A DNA stretch of 64,000 bases from Escallonia rubra (GCA_033065855.1 JAVXUO010000138.1:310001-374000), one strand, 5' to 3'. Shown: positions 46,728-58,255, counted from the first letter of the stretch. Notes: generated by a model not told the origin, from the sequence alone. Program-made: numbers and translations.

Positions 46728-47483
46728 AGAGCCCGTTTGGGATTGATTAAAAAAAATAGATTCTGCTTAAATCTTAATCAGTTTTCAAAATCTGATTTAA
46801 TCAGAATCAGTTTGTTGTTTGGCAAAAGTAGTTGTAAATTAGATTAAATTTATAAAAAGTATTTGGATAAAAAGTACTTAAATCAGTTTCACTATGACAA
46901 AATGACCATAGAGGGCATTCAATAAACAATTTTATAATATCCAAGTAACGTTAACATAACTTTTATTCGTAAATAATTATAATGTCCAAATAAATTATGA
47001 AAATAACTATTTTCACGTCCTACAAAAGTTGTTACTTTTTATTTTAAATTAAAAACATAAACAATCTCACGTTATTGCTTATAGTAGGACAACATCCCAA
47101 AATTACAAATAAAATTTATCTTGAGCAAAAAAAAATATATTTATCTAGTAGAAATCGCATCACAAATACCATCACGAACATTAGTATGGAAAAGAGGTTA
47201 GCAGAGAAGAGATAAACTCAAGCAATTATCTAATTAATTAAGGGGTATGAGAGGTCTTTTTGTAAAAAATAGAGGGATAGGATGGTAAATTACATGGTCA
47301 AACCTGATTTTGAAAAAAGTGATTATTTCATAATTCTCACTTTTGAGGATTATGAATTAAATCAGTTTTTAGTTTTTGGAGATGGATTAAATCTGTTAAT
47401 CTATTTTGCCAAACACTCACAAACCTGATTTAATCTAGATTAAATCAGATTTGACCAAGATTTAATCAATCCCGCACACACTC
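46728..47483. mobile_element. Non-autonomous inverted-repeat element, about 755 bp
   Basis: The left end GAGCCCGTTTGGGATTGATT mirrors the right end (AATCAATCCCGCACACACTC) with scattered mismatches. The inner arms repeat GATTTAATC and TTGGCAAAA on both sides. Non-coding. The GCCCGTTTGGG style of end is common in small plant DNA transposons, and I leave the superfamily open. It ends about 30 bp before the dehydrin 1 distal promoter. Confidence 0.6.
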
Positions 47484-47514
47484 TTATATAGCAGTCAATT
47501 TTTTTTTTCACTAA

Positions 47515-48113
47515 AGGTGCTACCAAGTGGCACTCTGTAGTCCGCTCCAATACCGAGTACCGACCTCCGCCTGTTTGTCCAATCGAGGCCGACATTTTCT
47601 GGTCCCACAAGTACACCCTCCCACGTTCGCATCCCACGTGTCCATTCTTTACTGGTCAAGCACGCAACGCATGACAGCGTGTATCCCTCTGCCTTGTCCC
47701 TTTCCTTTTTCCTACACTCCGTCCGCGCGTCAAGGTAAGCACGCTACTCGCCCTAAACATCTAACACCTGGAATTCCACCAGTCTGTCCCTACACGTGTT
47801 GAGGAAGCAAAGCGCGTTTGTTAACCGCGCAGAATCTGAGATTATGGGCAACTTTACCCCGATTTTATCTTTTGTGTAATAATTAATAAACACGTCGGTT
47901 GCACAAAGTGTACTCGATTGGGCCGTGGGCTTTTGGGCTTAATCGCGTCACCTCCGCGTATGAGAAATGTCCTATAAAAAGCCTCCCCCAAGTCTTCTAT
48001 TTCAGAACCATCAACTTTCGTAAAGCTTAGCATCTTACAACTGGATCAAACTTTCGTGTTACACTCCCTAAGTTCTGCGTTTTTGATCTCACTGTGTTGA
48101 GGTAATTGTCGAA
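47515..48113 (+). promoter_or_regulatory. Dehydrin 1 promoter with ABRE, DRE/CRT and TATA elements
   Basis: DRE/CRT cores ACCGAC (47559-47564) and GCCGAC (47588-47593) lie upstream of two G-box/ABRE cores CACGTG (47635-47640 and 47793-47798). A TATA box TATAAAAA is at 47973-47980. The 5' UTR is about 100-110 bp long if transcription starts some 30 bp beyond the TATA box. This arrangement fits control by ABA (bZIP ABF factors) and by cold/drought (CBF/DREB factors), as is known for COR/ERD dehydrins. The control itself is inferred. Confidence 0.75.
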
Positions 48114-49299
48114 ATGGCTGAGGAGCATCAGAAGGGCGGGTACGAGGGTGGCGAGACTGAGGTGAAGGACAGAGGGTTGTTTGACTTCATGGGCAAGAAA
48201 GAGGAGGTGAAGAAGCCGTGTGAGGAGGAGGTGATGGTGACGGAGTTCGAGAAGGTTCAGGTGTCCGAGCCGAAGCCGGCCAAGGTCGAGGAGGAGGGGG
48301 AGAAGAAGCATAGTCTGCTTGAGAAGCTCCACCGCTCTGGTAGCTCCTCCAGTAGCTCTGTAAGTTCTTTTTCCAAATCTAGTACCTTAATATTTTAGAT
48401 TTGTTTTTTATTCAAGATCTTGATCAACAATGTTTTGATCATTTACAGAAGAATATAATACATAAGACGTTATGCTTGCATACATGCACTTGCCACTTTT
48501 TATGTAGTCCAACCATCACCCATGATTGCTGATCGATCATCTTCACTTGAAGTGGCCCATAATTACTAGTTATTGTTGGATTTAAGAAAAATTAGTTGGT
48601 CAAGTGGATGCTCTATGCTGGTGGAATTAAAGGATCTGACTTTTCTACATTAAATATGATGATTTAAATGCCAACTCTGCTCTTGATGATATCATTTTGT
48701 GGTTGCCTTATTGAGATATGTTGATTAATGTTTATGGAATCCTGCAGTCGAGCGACGAGGAAGAGGTAGAAGGAGAGAAGAAGGAGAAGAAGAAGAAGAA
48801 AGATAAGGGACTCAAGGAGAAGATCAAGGAGAAGGTATCAGGAGGAGATGAACACAAGGAAGAAGTGAAGGAGGAGAAATACGAGGACACGTCCTCGCCC
48901 AAGGGACTCAAGGAGAAGATCAAGGAGAAGATATCAGGAGGAGATGATCGCAAGGAAGAAGTGAAGGAGGAGAAGTACGAGGACACGTCCGTGCCCGTCG
49001 AGAAGTACGAAGAAGTGGTGCCTCCTCAAGCAGAGCCTGAAGTACCAGCAGAGGAGAAGAAGGGTCTCCTAGACAAGATCAAGGATAAGCTGCCCGGAGG
49101 GCACAAGAAGCATGCCGAGGAGGTGGTGGTGGTCACCGCTCCTCCGCCTCCTGCCCCTCATGTGGCTGCCGCCGAGTGCGCCAGCCCCGACGGCGAGGCC
49201 AAGGAGAAGAAGGGCATTTTGGAGAAGATCAAGGAAAAGATCCCCGGGTACCACCCCAAGACCACTGAAGAGGAGAAGGAGGAAAAGGGAAAGTGCTAG
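48114..49299 (+). CDS. Acidic dehydrin (COR47/ERD10/ERD14 type), FSK4, 2 exons
   Basis: Exon 1 48114-48359 and exon 2 48748-49299 are joined by a GT-AG intron inside the Ser tract, giving 265 aa. The F-segment is [11 protein letters not shown] (residues 21-31) and the S-segment is a run of serines followed by DEEE, spanning the intron (about 75-88). Four K-segments follow at about 102-114, 134-146, 186-199 and 237-249 (KGLKEKIKEKVSG, KGLKEKIKEKISG, KGLLDKIKDKLPG, KGILEKIKEKIPG). K1 and K2 lie in a near-identical 96-bp tandem repeat (48805 and 48901). The rest is Glu/Lys-rich and disordered. Acidic dehydrins protect membranes and proteins during freezing and drying, and the Ser tract is a known casein-kinase/ion-binding site. 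The intron position within the S-segment is typical. No defects. Confidence 0.96.
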
Positions 49300-50350
49300 A
49301 GGAATGCCAAGTGTGGTTCCTTTGAAAAAGCAAGTATTGTGATTGTGCCTCTTTTCTACTTTGGAGTTTGGACTCTGATATTATAGGCTACATGGGGTCA
49401 TTGCTTTCGATTTGCTGTGTGAATTATGTTTAGGGTTTCATACTTTTATTTTGATCCTTTTGGTTTGTAGTTCCCCCCCCCTTTCTCGAGAGACTTTAAT
49501 TTGGTTGTAAAATTTGGTGTGGAAAAAGCAAAAAAGTAAGGAAATGTTACATCTTTTGTTGTGGAAATAGAAAATACTAGTACACCTTTTGCTTTTGGAC
49601 GACTTGCTGCTTGATTTTACATGATTTGATTGCTACTGCTAATGTTATTAATCTTATCGTGACCTTAAAGATCGAGAGCATGACTAGGGCAGGATGTAAG
49701 CGATGATGGCTCTAGATCCCCAACCAGGAGCAATCAGCTCCGTCTCTTTTTTCAAAAGCAATAAAGTTGATAGAGAGGGCATTGAATATTCGTGTGGATA
49801 GACGTCCGGAGTCTTCTGCAAGTTGGCTTGGTACTTTACAGGCACCAAGTTGTTTGTTTAGTGTATAACGTATGGGAAGGGTGAGTATGGGAAGGGTGAA
49901 GACGACAAACCAGAGCTGGCTAATAAGTAACATGGACTGCCACCTGATTCAAAAGAATTACCTGCTAGTCACAGGAGCTCAGACCAAGCACTAAGGTTGA
50001 AGAAGATTGTTACGTAGACATTTTGATTGTACGAATGAAGCGTAATAAACACACGTTGTGGCTCTACTGTTGTACCAAAAATTTCTGAGGTCACGGGCTT
50101 GAGTGACCGATACGAACGTTAGGATGACAACAAATTCTAAGGTTGTGATCACGGTGGTGCCTTGCTTGGATTATAGTGCTTGAGTAGATTGGGAACATTA
50201 TCATGGGTTTCTCAATGCATGTCAAGATTCTCATTCACAATACCTAAAATGTGAAAGATCATCAAACCTAAATCATGTGTACTAATTTTGCCGAAGAGAC
50301 AGCCTAGTTATTAACAAGACTCAACTTGTCGATAACTCTCGCATTCGGAG
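49300..50350 (+). repeat. Dehydrin 1 downstream region, duplicated at 61863-63985
   Basis: 3' UTR and flank. Homology with the region after dehydrin 2 is continuous for about 700 bp, then resumes in blocks up to the motif GCCGAAGAGACAGCCTAGTT (about 50291). This defines the right side of the dehydrin segmental duplication. No other gene found. Confidence 0.75.
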
Positions 50351-50750
50351 CAACCCATGATAATTATGCTCTTATGCCATTTATTTTTTGAATGTTTAGA
50401 ATTGCAATTTAATATGGCCCGTCGGTATGGGAATCGAATTCGGGATCTGGGATCATTCCTCGAGGCCCTTTGCCTCTTTTACCACTTCTAGGGGTTTTAT
50501 GCCAACTTGAAGCCATTGGGAGCTGACAAAATAGTCCCAAAAAATCATAAATTTAAAATCAACAAGAAATTCTAAGCCGACTATAAGCTTTATATGTAGG
50601 ACGACGATGACTGCAAGAACCACATTCCTTTACGATCAGACTTAACAAAAATGAGTAGCACATCGCCACCCCGACCATCGCTCTGTTCACTCGTTGTTGC
50701 CCCGTTTGGTTGTATATTTTTTGCGGTTTTTAGTGCTAATGGAGAGTATT
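50351..50750. other. Intergenic, no gene recognised
   Basis: No coding sequence supported, including the minus open frame 50590-50823. Confidence 0.45.
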
Positions 50751-51560
50751 TGATCGGAGTGGGAAAAATAAGGCAGTATGAAAAAAAACTGGACTGAAAA
50801 TGCCTGAGTCGAATGCGTTGCACTCTTTCCTTAAGACATTATTTGCTCCCTTATAATCTGCTTAGGGTAGCAGCAAATCTGTCTCATAAGATAAAACAGG
50901 CGAAACTCACAACAGATTGCAATCAACAGACATAAATTTGAGAGAGAGAGAGAATTCGGAATGAGAAATGATATGACCATCAGTCCTATTTACAGACTCC
51001 AAAAGGTGCTTTGAACATGTGCAAACAATTGGGGCAGTTACGTGACTCTGCATATGTCACAATCTGTAAACACAGTAAAGAGGTGAAACATTTGAACTAA
51101 AAGGCATCATAAGCATTTGCTATTTCGAATTTAAACAGATCAGAAATCTGTTTAATTTCCCAACAGACACACTGTTTCAGTTCAAACTGCGGCTCAAGGT
51201 TGGGCTCGGAGCGAGGGCTCCTAGCGACGATGTGCACATGAGACAATAGCGCCTTTACGCAGCCGTCGCCGGCACGCTCGTGTGCGGTGCATCGCACATG
51301 TGCGAGTGCATGGCCATGCATACCATGTGTTTCTAGAATAATATGGTATGTCACATGACCATTTAAATACCCTTAACCTTTTCATTTTCCAAGTCATGTG
51401 GGAATCCACATCATGACTCTGTTCAACTTTATTAAATGCGTTTGTTTCAGAGTTAATATCTCTCAAACCAATCAATCAATTTGATTGATTTTTTTGCAAA
51501 TTATTCCTTGTAGTACAAAGTTTGATAAGGTAGGAGTCAATTATTGAAAAATTCCCAACA
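50751..51560 (+). mobile_element. LTR-like sequence related to the one in dehydrin 2
   Basis: Shares with 61325-61814 the blocks CACTCTTTCCTTAAGAC, GGGTAGCAGCAAATCTGTCT, AGTTAATATCTCTCAAACCA and the end ATTGAAAAATTCCCAACA (51560). It is longer owing to internal insertions and includes a GA tract (50941-50952). The left edge (TGATCGG...) is uncertain and no target duplication was seen. There is no internal retrotransposon coding region, so it is a solo LTR or degraded copy. Confidence 0.6.
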
Positions 51561-51562
51561 GG

Positions 51563-52016
51563 GCGTTCATTGTAGCTGAGAGTTTCGATGGTGCAAGGTT
51601 TGCGTTCGTCAACCTCGATGCAGGCATGGCTTCGCAACTTGTCACCATCAAAGTACTCGAACGACTTAAAAAGAGCTAAGCTTAATTCGTAGGCCAAATT
51701 AGTGTCAAAGAACTGTTAATCATTCTCAGACCGATTCTCAGACCCGACAACGGCCGAGCTTCGAATTCGATTCAATTGGAGTATATATTGCTTATTTTTA
51801 TTGTAAGTATGGAAAAGTGTATAACGAAGATAATGTAGCATTCAGTGGCACCCATACTCATGCTGGTCCTGGGGGCTATTTGCAGTATGTGGTTTATTCA
51901 GTTACTTCACTCGGTTTCGTTCGACAGTCATCTGATGCCATTGTTACTGCTATCGAGGTGAGCATTGTCCAAGCTCATGACAGTCTCAAGCCAGGTTCCA
52001 TTTTTATTAACACAGG
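51563..52016 (+). pseudogene. Neutral ceramidase gene fragment
   Basis: Frame 51563-51680 reads AFIVAESFDGARFAFVNLDA then GMASQLVTIKVLERLKKS before a stop. From about 51805 a second piece reads YGKVYNEDNVAFSGTHTHAG, PGGYLQYVVYSVTSLGFVRQ, and IVQAHDSLKPGSIFINTG, ending at a possible donor (GTGAGC). Both match consecutive parts of the plant neutral ceramidase N-terminal domain, including the metal-site THTHAGPGGY motif. The bases between them are not a clean intron, and no other part of this roughly 750-aa enzyme is near. Hence a dead fragment of a sphingolipid-degradation gene. It begins right at the end of the LTR-like sequence. Confidence 0.85.
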
Positions 52017-52159
52017 TGAGCAAATAGACCTTTTGCACTATGTGTCATTGGTTTCGCATTGGCCCTACTTCTTAATTTCTACGCGTAAGCTGTCAAACGA
52101 TGGACCTTTTCTTGTCACTTTTGCAACTTTAATCGCACTTCCCTGTCCACTGCTCTTGG

Positions 52160-53475
52160 TAAAGAATAGGCTTTGAACATTAATGTAAATAACTTAATAA
52201 TGGTAACAACTCATTTTAACTTAAAGTAATCCTAACCTAGCTCTCTTTTTTTGTTAGAAAGTGATTTCACTCTGTGATAAAAGAATAGATATTCTTCACT
52301 GAAACTTCCAATACTACTTTTGATAGTATAAAAATTGTTAAACTTGGCAAGTACTAAAATTGTTTAACTTGACGAGTATTGTATTTTTTACTTTTGCATT
52401 TCATTCTTCTTGAGTGTAATATGTAAGGGATATCAACTGGCTTCCTCAAGAGGTCCTAACTTAGCTGTAGTGACGATCTATCTTTCGTACCCCTTAAACC
52501 ACTCTTATAATGGTAATTCATGGTTATATGACTTCATGTTATTGAGTAAAATGCAATGAATAAATACACATAATGTTAGATGAATACTTGAAAAGTCGAT
52601 GAACTACGTCATGCATGATTTATGATCGAAGATGGGGACGTGACGTGCATTCTACTTGTGAATGCATTAGCAATAACATTTTCCAGAGACACGTGTTACA
52701 CACCTAAAAAGGTTTTGCTACTATATATGAAATGATTAAAATCATAACTTTGAAAAAATTCGCATACCTCTGAATGCTTCGTAATAATTAAAGGAAAGAA
52801 AAATAAAGTTGGTGAAAGAATATGAAGCATATACGCATGATAAAAAGGTTCATTAATGGTTCCTTTATCTTTTCATTTCCATCTTGGCTGGAAAAAGACG
52901 AGATTTGGGTAAAGAGGACTATCAAGGATCTTCTCTAAATTATTTGACTGACAAGAAAATTAATAAACTATTTCAGTTCTCCAAGTAATTATTTTCACAT
53001 GTCCATACTGTTAAACAGTAAGTATTAATAATTGAGAAATTAATTATTGAGCGCGATCTTCATCACATCATCAATATTGTTTAAACTGTTAGAGAATGAA
53101 TTCAGCAATTTCTAAAAAAAATTGAATTTTAAAGGAGTAACAACTCAGAATATACAAAGACATTTTTGCTTAAAAAAAATAAAAGAAAGGGAAAAATGAA
53201 ATGCTAGTTGCACCTATTTATAGCAATCCGTAATAATCGTAGCAACAAGTAAGGCTTTAATGTCTTTGTTAACCCTACGGTTATTTAACCTAAGATTAAC
53301 GCTGGCTGTTGTGCCAGGACTATACGGAAATAAAATTGCGCCCTTACTAACAGCAATTGCTTTTGGTGTAGTGGTAAGCGCTTGATCCAAACAGTCTTCC
53401 ATGCCGACAAGTTACTATATATATGTGCGTGGCGCGCATATGATAATGACACTTTAAGGTAACGAAGCATGCGGC
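52160..53475. repeat. Segmental repeat copy B
   Basis: Colinear with copy A (44395-45810) from AATAGGCTTTGAACATTAATG to CATATGATAATGACACTTTA. Small indels and point changes throughout. No gene. Near 53361-53390 a GTGTAGTGGTAAGCGCTTGATCC stretch looks like part of a tRNA D-arm but does not fold as a tRNA. Confidence 0.8.
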
Positions 53476-53487
53476 AATGCCATGTAT

Positions 53488-54261
53488 TTATTAGATGAAT
53501 ATTTGGGAAAGTTGATGAACTACATCATGTATGATTTGTGGAGGTGGGAGCATGACATGCTTTCTACTTGTTTTGCTACTACAAATAATTAAATGCATAA
53601 CTCTGATATCAGCATACATCTGAATGCGTCACACTAGTCAAAGGAAAGAAAAATAAAGTTCGTGAAAGAATATGAAGCATAGTAAAAAGGTTCAACTATC
53701 AGTTAAGAATGGTAAAATGATGGTAATGAGGCAGAAGAAAGAACTAGAGGTTTTGTAACCAAGTGTCTACTATCGATACGTATTTGCCCAATTAACAGTT
53801 CCTTTATCTTTTCATTTCCACTTTTTGGTCCGTAAAAGAGGAGATTATGGTAAATAAGGAGTATCAAGGATCCTTCTAAATTATTTGGGTGGTAAAAAAT
53901 TAACAAATTATGTCATAGAGCTATAGTTGTCCAAATATTAATTTTTTACGTATAAATACTTTTATAAGTAGTATTGGTAATTGAGAAAATAATTTTTGAG
54001 CGCGATCTTCACGACGCCATCAAGCTGACAGCCAAAGGAGGCTCACCTCTAAAAACTTCTCCCCACGAACCCATGAAGTAAACTAACAAAATTGCACTAG
54101 TTAAGTTATCAATTGTTTCGAAACCTTACATTATTAGAGAATGAACTCAACAATCTCTAAAAGTTTTGAGTCTAAGGAGTAACGACTCAAAATATAAAGA
54201 CATTTTTGCTCAAAAAAAAATAAAAGATAAAAGAAAGGGAAAAAATAAAATGCTAGTTGCA
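53488..54261. repeat. Segmental repeat copy C, left part
   Basis: Colinear with the middle and 3' half of copies A and B (GATGAACTACATCATGTATG onward). It breaks at GTTGCACCTATTTA, where a nested element begins. It resumes at about 56083. Confidence 0.75.
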
Positions 54262-56083
54262 CCTATTTAGGGGTGAGAGCGGGTTTGGGTTGGTTCAGTT
54301 TGGGGGTCAACCCGCAAACTAAACCGTTATCCCTCGAATTGAAAAATCTTGAACCGAAGCATACTAAACATTATCTGTTTGGACGGTTTCAACGGTTCGA
54401 TTTAGATCGATTTGTGCCCATTTAAAAAAATTATCCCTCTGCAAACATATTACCGAATCCAAATGTTATTCGAAATTGAAGTTATAGTTTTCTTCTAAAT
54501 TGCATGTAACGTTGTTACATTCAATAACTAACTACTCGTATTATTATATGATTTAACTATTATTTAAGACATATGTTACAAGAAAGAATAAAAAAATATA
54601 TAAGACATATCAATAACTAGACTTTTGTGTTATAACAGTTTTCATTATTTTATTTTAGGGTTAATTACAAAACTGTCCCCTGAGGTTTACACGTTTTTGC
54701 ACTTTGCTCCCCGTGTTTACAATTTTTGCAATAATGTCCCCCGAGCTTGACAAAACCATTGCAAACGGCTCCAAAATTGGACGTCCGTTCAATTTTGGAC
54801 GTTAAGTCCTCATGTGCATTTTGGCATGGGCAAATTTGTAATTTCCTCTACCCATCTTCCCTTTCTCAATCTGTTCATCTCTCTCTCTCATGCGTCCTCC
54901 CCGGAATTTGGCCCAAACGGTGTAGTTTCTCGGATCTGAATCTTGGAGGACGCATAAGAGAGAGAAAAAGTAAAGATACCGAGCCTCCAAATTGAATCAT
55001 CAACAAATATATTGCAAGTTCATAATATAATCTCTGATAACAAGCAAGTGCCGGCAACATATACTGTCCAGTTCATATTAAATGAAGCCCACAGCCATAG
55101 TAATAAGCAAGAAAGGATTCCGTTGAGTAGGGGATGACAAAAGAAAAGGTTTCCCTAAAATTACTCCCCAGAAGGAGGGAGAAAGACAGCCCTAAAGCTG
55201 ATTTAGAAACAAAATCAAATGCTGTTGGCCTTACCTATCCAATCACCCTGTACCACTTCCTTGGTTGGAGTGTTTAGTCAACTAAGTTCAATCTTTTTTT
55301 GAACCCCTCTCTTAAGATGGGCTGATCTGATCTCAGTTTCTCGGTGCTGGCACAATTGATTGCAATTTTCCTGCTTGTGCAGTCCTTGGCGACGGACAGA
55401 AGTTCGCCGCTGTATCTTTATACGCCGGACAGCCGCTAAGAGGGAAAATGTATTCACTGGTTTACCCAGGTAAATCTGGTGTACTTTCTGCTTCCCTGTT
55501 ATGGAGAGTTCACTTGATCCTAATCTTACAGGGAGGACGCATGAGAGAGAGAGAGAGAGAGATGAACAGATTGAGAAAGGGAAGATGGGGTAGAGGAAAT
55601 TACAAATTTGTCGATGCCAAAATGGCATGTGCAACGCACATGAGGACTTAACGTCCAAAATTGAACGGACGTCCAATTTTGGAGCCGTTTGCAATGGTTT
55701 TGTCAACCTCGGGGACACTATTGCAAAAGTTGTAAACACGGAGAGCAAAGTGCAAAAACATGTAAATCTCAGGGGACAGTTTTGTAATTAACCCTTTATT
55801 TTATTTTATTTAAGGTTTTGTTTATTTAGATTTGCATAGTACTATGTATATAAAAATTATCAATGAATATAACCAAAAATATATTAGTATATCATAGGTA
55901 GGTTCGGTTCAGTTCGGTTCGTAATCGGTTTAAAAAAGTGAACCGAATCTAACCGTGGTTAGTTTGAGAAATGTGAAACCGAACCATTAAGATCTTTGAA
56001 CGATTTAAATTGGATTGGTTCGATTTGATCGGCTTGAATGGTTCGAATCAATTTGAAGCTCACCTTGACACCTAACAATCCAT
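54262..56083. mobile_element. Outer inserted element splitting repeat copy C (hAT-like?)
   Basis: Copies A and B lack this 1.8-kb block. The left end reads TAGGGGTGAGAGCGGGTTTG and the reverse complement of the right end reads TTAGGTGTCAAGGTGAGC. Both ends carry GGTTCGGTT-type stretches. Such TAGGGGTG-like ends are common in plant hAT-derived repeats. No transposase, and no clear target duplication. A MULE (54658-55794) is nested inside, leaving under 700 bp of the element itself. Confidence 0.5.
54658..55794. mobile_element. Long-TIR MULE, 1,137 bp, perfect 9-bp target duplication
   Basis: Starts GGGTTAATTACAAAACTGTC and ends with its reverse complement at 55794. The inverted repeats extend over 200 bp on each side (shared GTCCAATTTTGGA and GTTTACACGTTTTTGCACTT regions). 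TTTATTTTA flanks it exactly on both sides (54649-54657 and 55795-55803). Same family as the Pack-MULE at 40947-42314. The interior includes an exon-like piece at 55382-55470, between a GTGCAG acceptor and a GTAAAT donor, encoding VLGDGQKFAAVSLYAGQPLR then GKMYSLVYP. I cannot assign it to a family. Confidence 0.93.
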
Positions 56084-56200
56084 AATAATCCTAACAACAA
56101 GTAAGGCTTTAATGTCCTCCACGCCGACAGAGTACTAAATATATGTGTGTGACATGCATATGACAATGACACTTTTAAGGTAATGAAGCATGCAGCAAAA
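56083..56200. repeat. Segmental repeat copy C, right part
   Basis: Matches 53222-53475 and 45700-45790 (CAATCCATAATAATCCTAAC; ATATGACAATGACACTTTTA). Confidence 0.7.
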
Positions 56201-56889
56201 TTAATTGGTTATGAGAAGAGAGGCTTACAAGATTTGTACATAAAGTTATTATTTGTTATTTATGCGATTTGAGATTTACATCTCTCAACAGCTACATTTT
56301 CTCGTGCGTGCACTCTAGTCATATATAGTTAACGTATCGGTCGATAAAGGTCAATAAATAGTATTATCACGGGCACGACAAAGCGAATCTGAATCACTTG
56401 CAACTAGCTAAAACTCCGTGCTATGCACTACGTCGTTGCTAGACAGTTCCACAATATGCGTATGCGGGTGTTTGAGATTGATTTGGGGTGAGATTAAATA
56501 AGGTATGTATCTTTTACTGCTAATACTCATGGTCAAAGGTACATTTTATTTTTAAGGTGAGATTAACTTGACATCTCTTACTTTTTAAAGAGCTCTAAAA
56601 TGTCAATAATACTTGTTTTATTAATAAAATAGTGCGCCCTGTTATAGATGTATTATGTGGTAATACAATTCAAAAGTGTTAAAGCACCAAAAGTTGTATA
56701 TTGATGATATTGGGTAAGGGAAGCTATACCAACTCCTTTTAATAGTATAAAAAGTCGTATTATCACGCGCACGACAAAGCGAATCTGAATCACTTGCAAT
56801 GACTCGTACCATTCCTACTCAAAATGCAAGTTTCACTATTCTTTGTGTCACCTGCAATTAATCAAAGATTATAATATGACAAAGAAATA
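56201..56889. other. Intergenic, no gene recognised
   Basis: A stretch GGGCACGACAAAGCGAATCTG...CACTTGCAA occurs twice (about 56370 and 56769). No coding sequence supported. Confidence 0.45.
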
Positions 56890-57106
56890 AAACTAAGGGT
56901 GCACCAAGTGGTACTTTGGTCCGATCCGCCTCCAATACCGATCCACCTCCTGTTTATCCAATTAAGACCGACATTTTCAGGTCCCACGAGTACACCCTCG
57001 CACGTTCTTATCCCACGTGTACGTCCTTTACTGGTCAAGCACGTAACGCATGACAACGTGTCTCTCTCTGCCTTCCCCTTTCCCCCGTTCCGCCCCGCGT
57101 GAAGAT
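56890..57106 (+). promoter_or_regulatory. Distal promoter of dehydrin 2 (separated)
   Basis: Homologous to 47515-47725 of dehydrin 1. It has a DRE-like ACCGAC at about 56967 and the ABRE core CACGTG at 57014-57019. The insertion that starts at 57107, plus a second one at about 59205, puts it roughly 3.1 kb from the TATA box (60157-60164). In dehydrin 1 the same spacing is about 340 bp. Confidence 0.75.
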
Positions 57107-57270
57107 TGTTCACAACCTATCCGGACCGCACCCTTTGGGCCCGCTAAGGAACACGTATTGCACGACACGTCATCCACTTGTCAGTCAAATTTTCTCAACA
57201 TCATTAGTCGGTCAAAGCGCTCCATGCCTCGAGCATCCAGACGGCAGTCAAAAGTGCAGCTTCCCCCCCG

Positions 57271-57458
57271 AGGGGTCGGCCACCCCCCTGAGAAGGGGGT
57301 CGGCCACCCACTTTGTAAGGGGGTCGGCCACCCACCTTGTAAGGGGGTCGGTCACCCTCCTTTTAAGGGGGTCGGCCACCCTCCTTGTAAGGGGGTCGGC
57401 CACCCACTTTGTAAGGGGGTCGGCCACCCTCCTTAGAAGAGGGGGGTCGGCCACCCTT
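57271..57458. repeat. 24-bp minisatellite, about 8 copies
   Basis: Unit GGGGGTCGGCCACCC plus CTCCTTGTAA-like bases repeats head to tail within the LTR. It is divisible by three, so open frames on both strands run through it, but they are not genes. Confidence 0.9.
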
Positions 57459-57639
57459 GTCTTTGGGGGGGAGACCTGCTCTACACTGCTGACTTCTCAC
57501 TCAACAACGCTCACCCACCATCATCAGTAACGCGAGGCCCATTGTCGCCCACACGTCATCGTCGCAACAACCGCCACGCACGAACACGCATCATCATCTA
57601 GGTACTATTCCGCGACACTCGTCGCCGTTCCGGCCCTCG

Positions 57640-58255
57640 CGATGGGATGGGCTCACAACCCTAAAGCCCTCGTCGACATAATCAACCAGGGGCTCCGGCC
57701 CTCGCACGCACATCAACCGACGGGCTCCGGCCCTCGCGCGTGGGATGGGCTCACAACCCTAAGGCCCTCGTCGGCACACTCAACCGGGGGCTCCAGCCCT
57801 CGCCCGCACAATCAACCGACGGGCTCCGGCCCTCGCGGCGGGATGGGCTCACAACCCTAAGGCCCTCGCCGGCACACTCAACCGGGGGCTCCGGCCCTCG
57901 CCCGCACAATCAACCGACGGGCTCCGTCCCTCGCGGCGAGATGGGCTCACAACCCTACGGCCCTCGCCGGCATACTCAACCGGGGGCTCCGGCCCTCGCC
58001 CGCGCAATCAACCGACGGGCTCCAGCCCTCGCGGCGAGATGGGCTCACAACCCTAAGGCCCTCGCCGGCACATTCAAACGGGGGCTCTGGCCCTCGCCTG
58101 CACAATCAACCGATGGGCTCCGGCCTTCGTGGCGGGATGGGCTCACAACCCTAAGGCCCTCGTCGGCTCACTCAAGCAGGGGCTCCGGCCCTCGCCGCAG
58201 GATGGGCTCACGACCCCGAAGCCATCGCCGGCACAATCGTCCGACGTGCTCGTAG
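57640..58255. repeat. 98-bp tandem repeat, about 6-7 copies
   Basis: The landmark GATGGGCTCACAACCCTA recurs at about 98-bp spacing (near 57645, 57743, 57841, 57939, 58037, 58135), and a shorter last unit is near 58201. Between them are GGGCTCCGGCCCTCGC blocks. Inside the LTR-type element. Confidence 0.9.

Noticed and set aside
48732-48986. Ser/Phe-rich minus open frame opposite dehydrin 1
   Set aside because: Complement of Lys/Glu-rich coding sequence, an expected antisense shadow.
53355-53400. tRNA-like stretch GTGTAGTGGTAAGCGCTTGATCC
   Set aside because: Only a D-arm-like piece is present, and no acceptor stem, anticodon arm or T-arm could be paired around it.
57248-58255. Long open frames through the 24-bp and 98-bp repeats
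   Set aside because: Repeat unit length and high GC keep frames open on both strands. They lie inside an LTR and match no protein.
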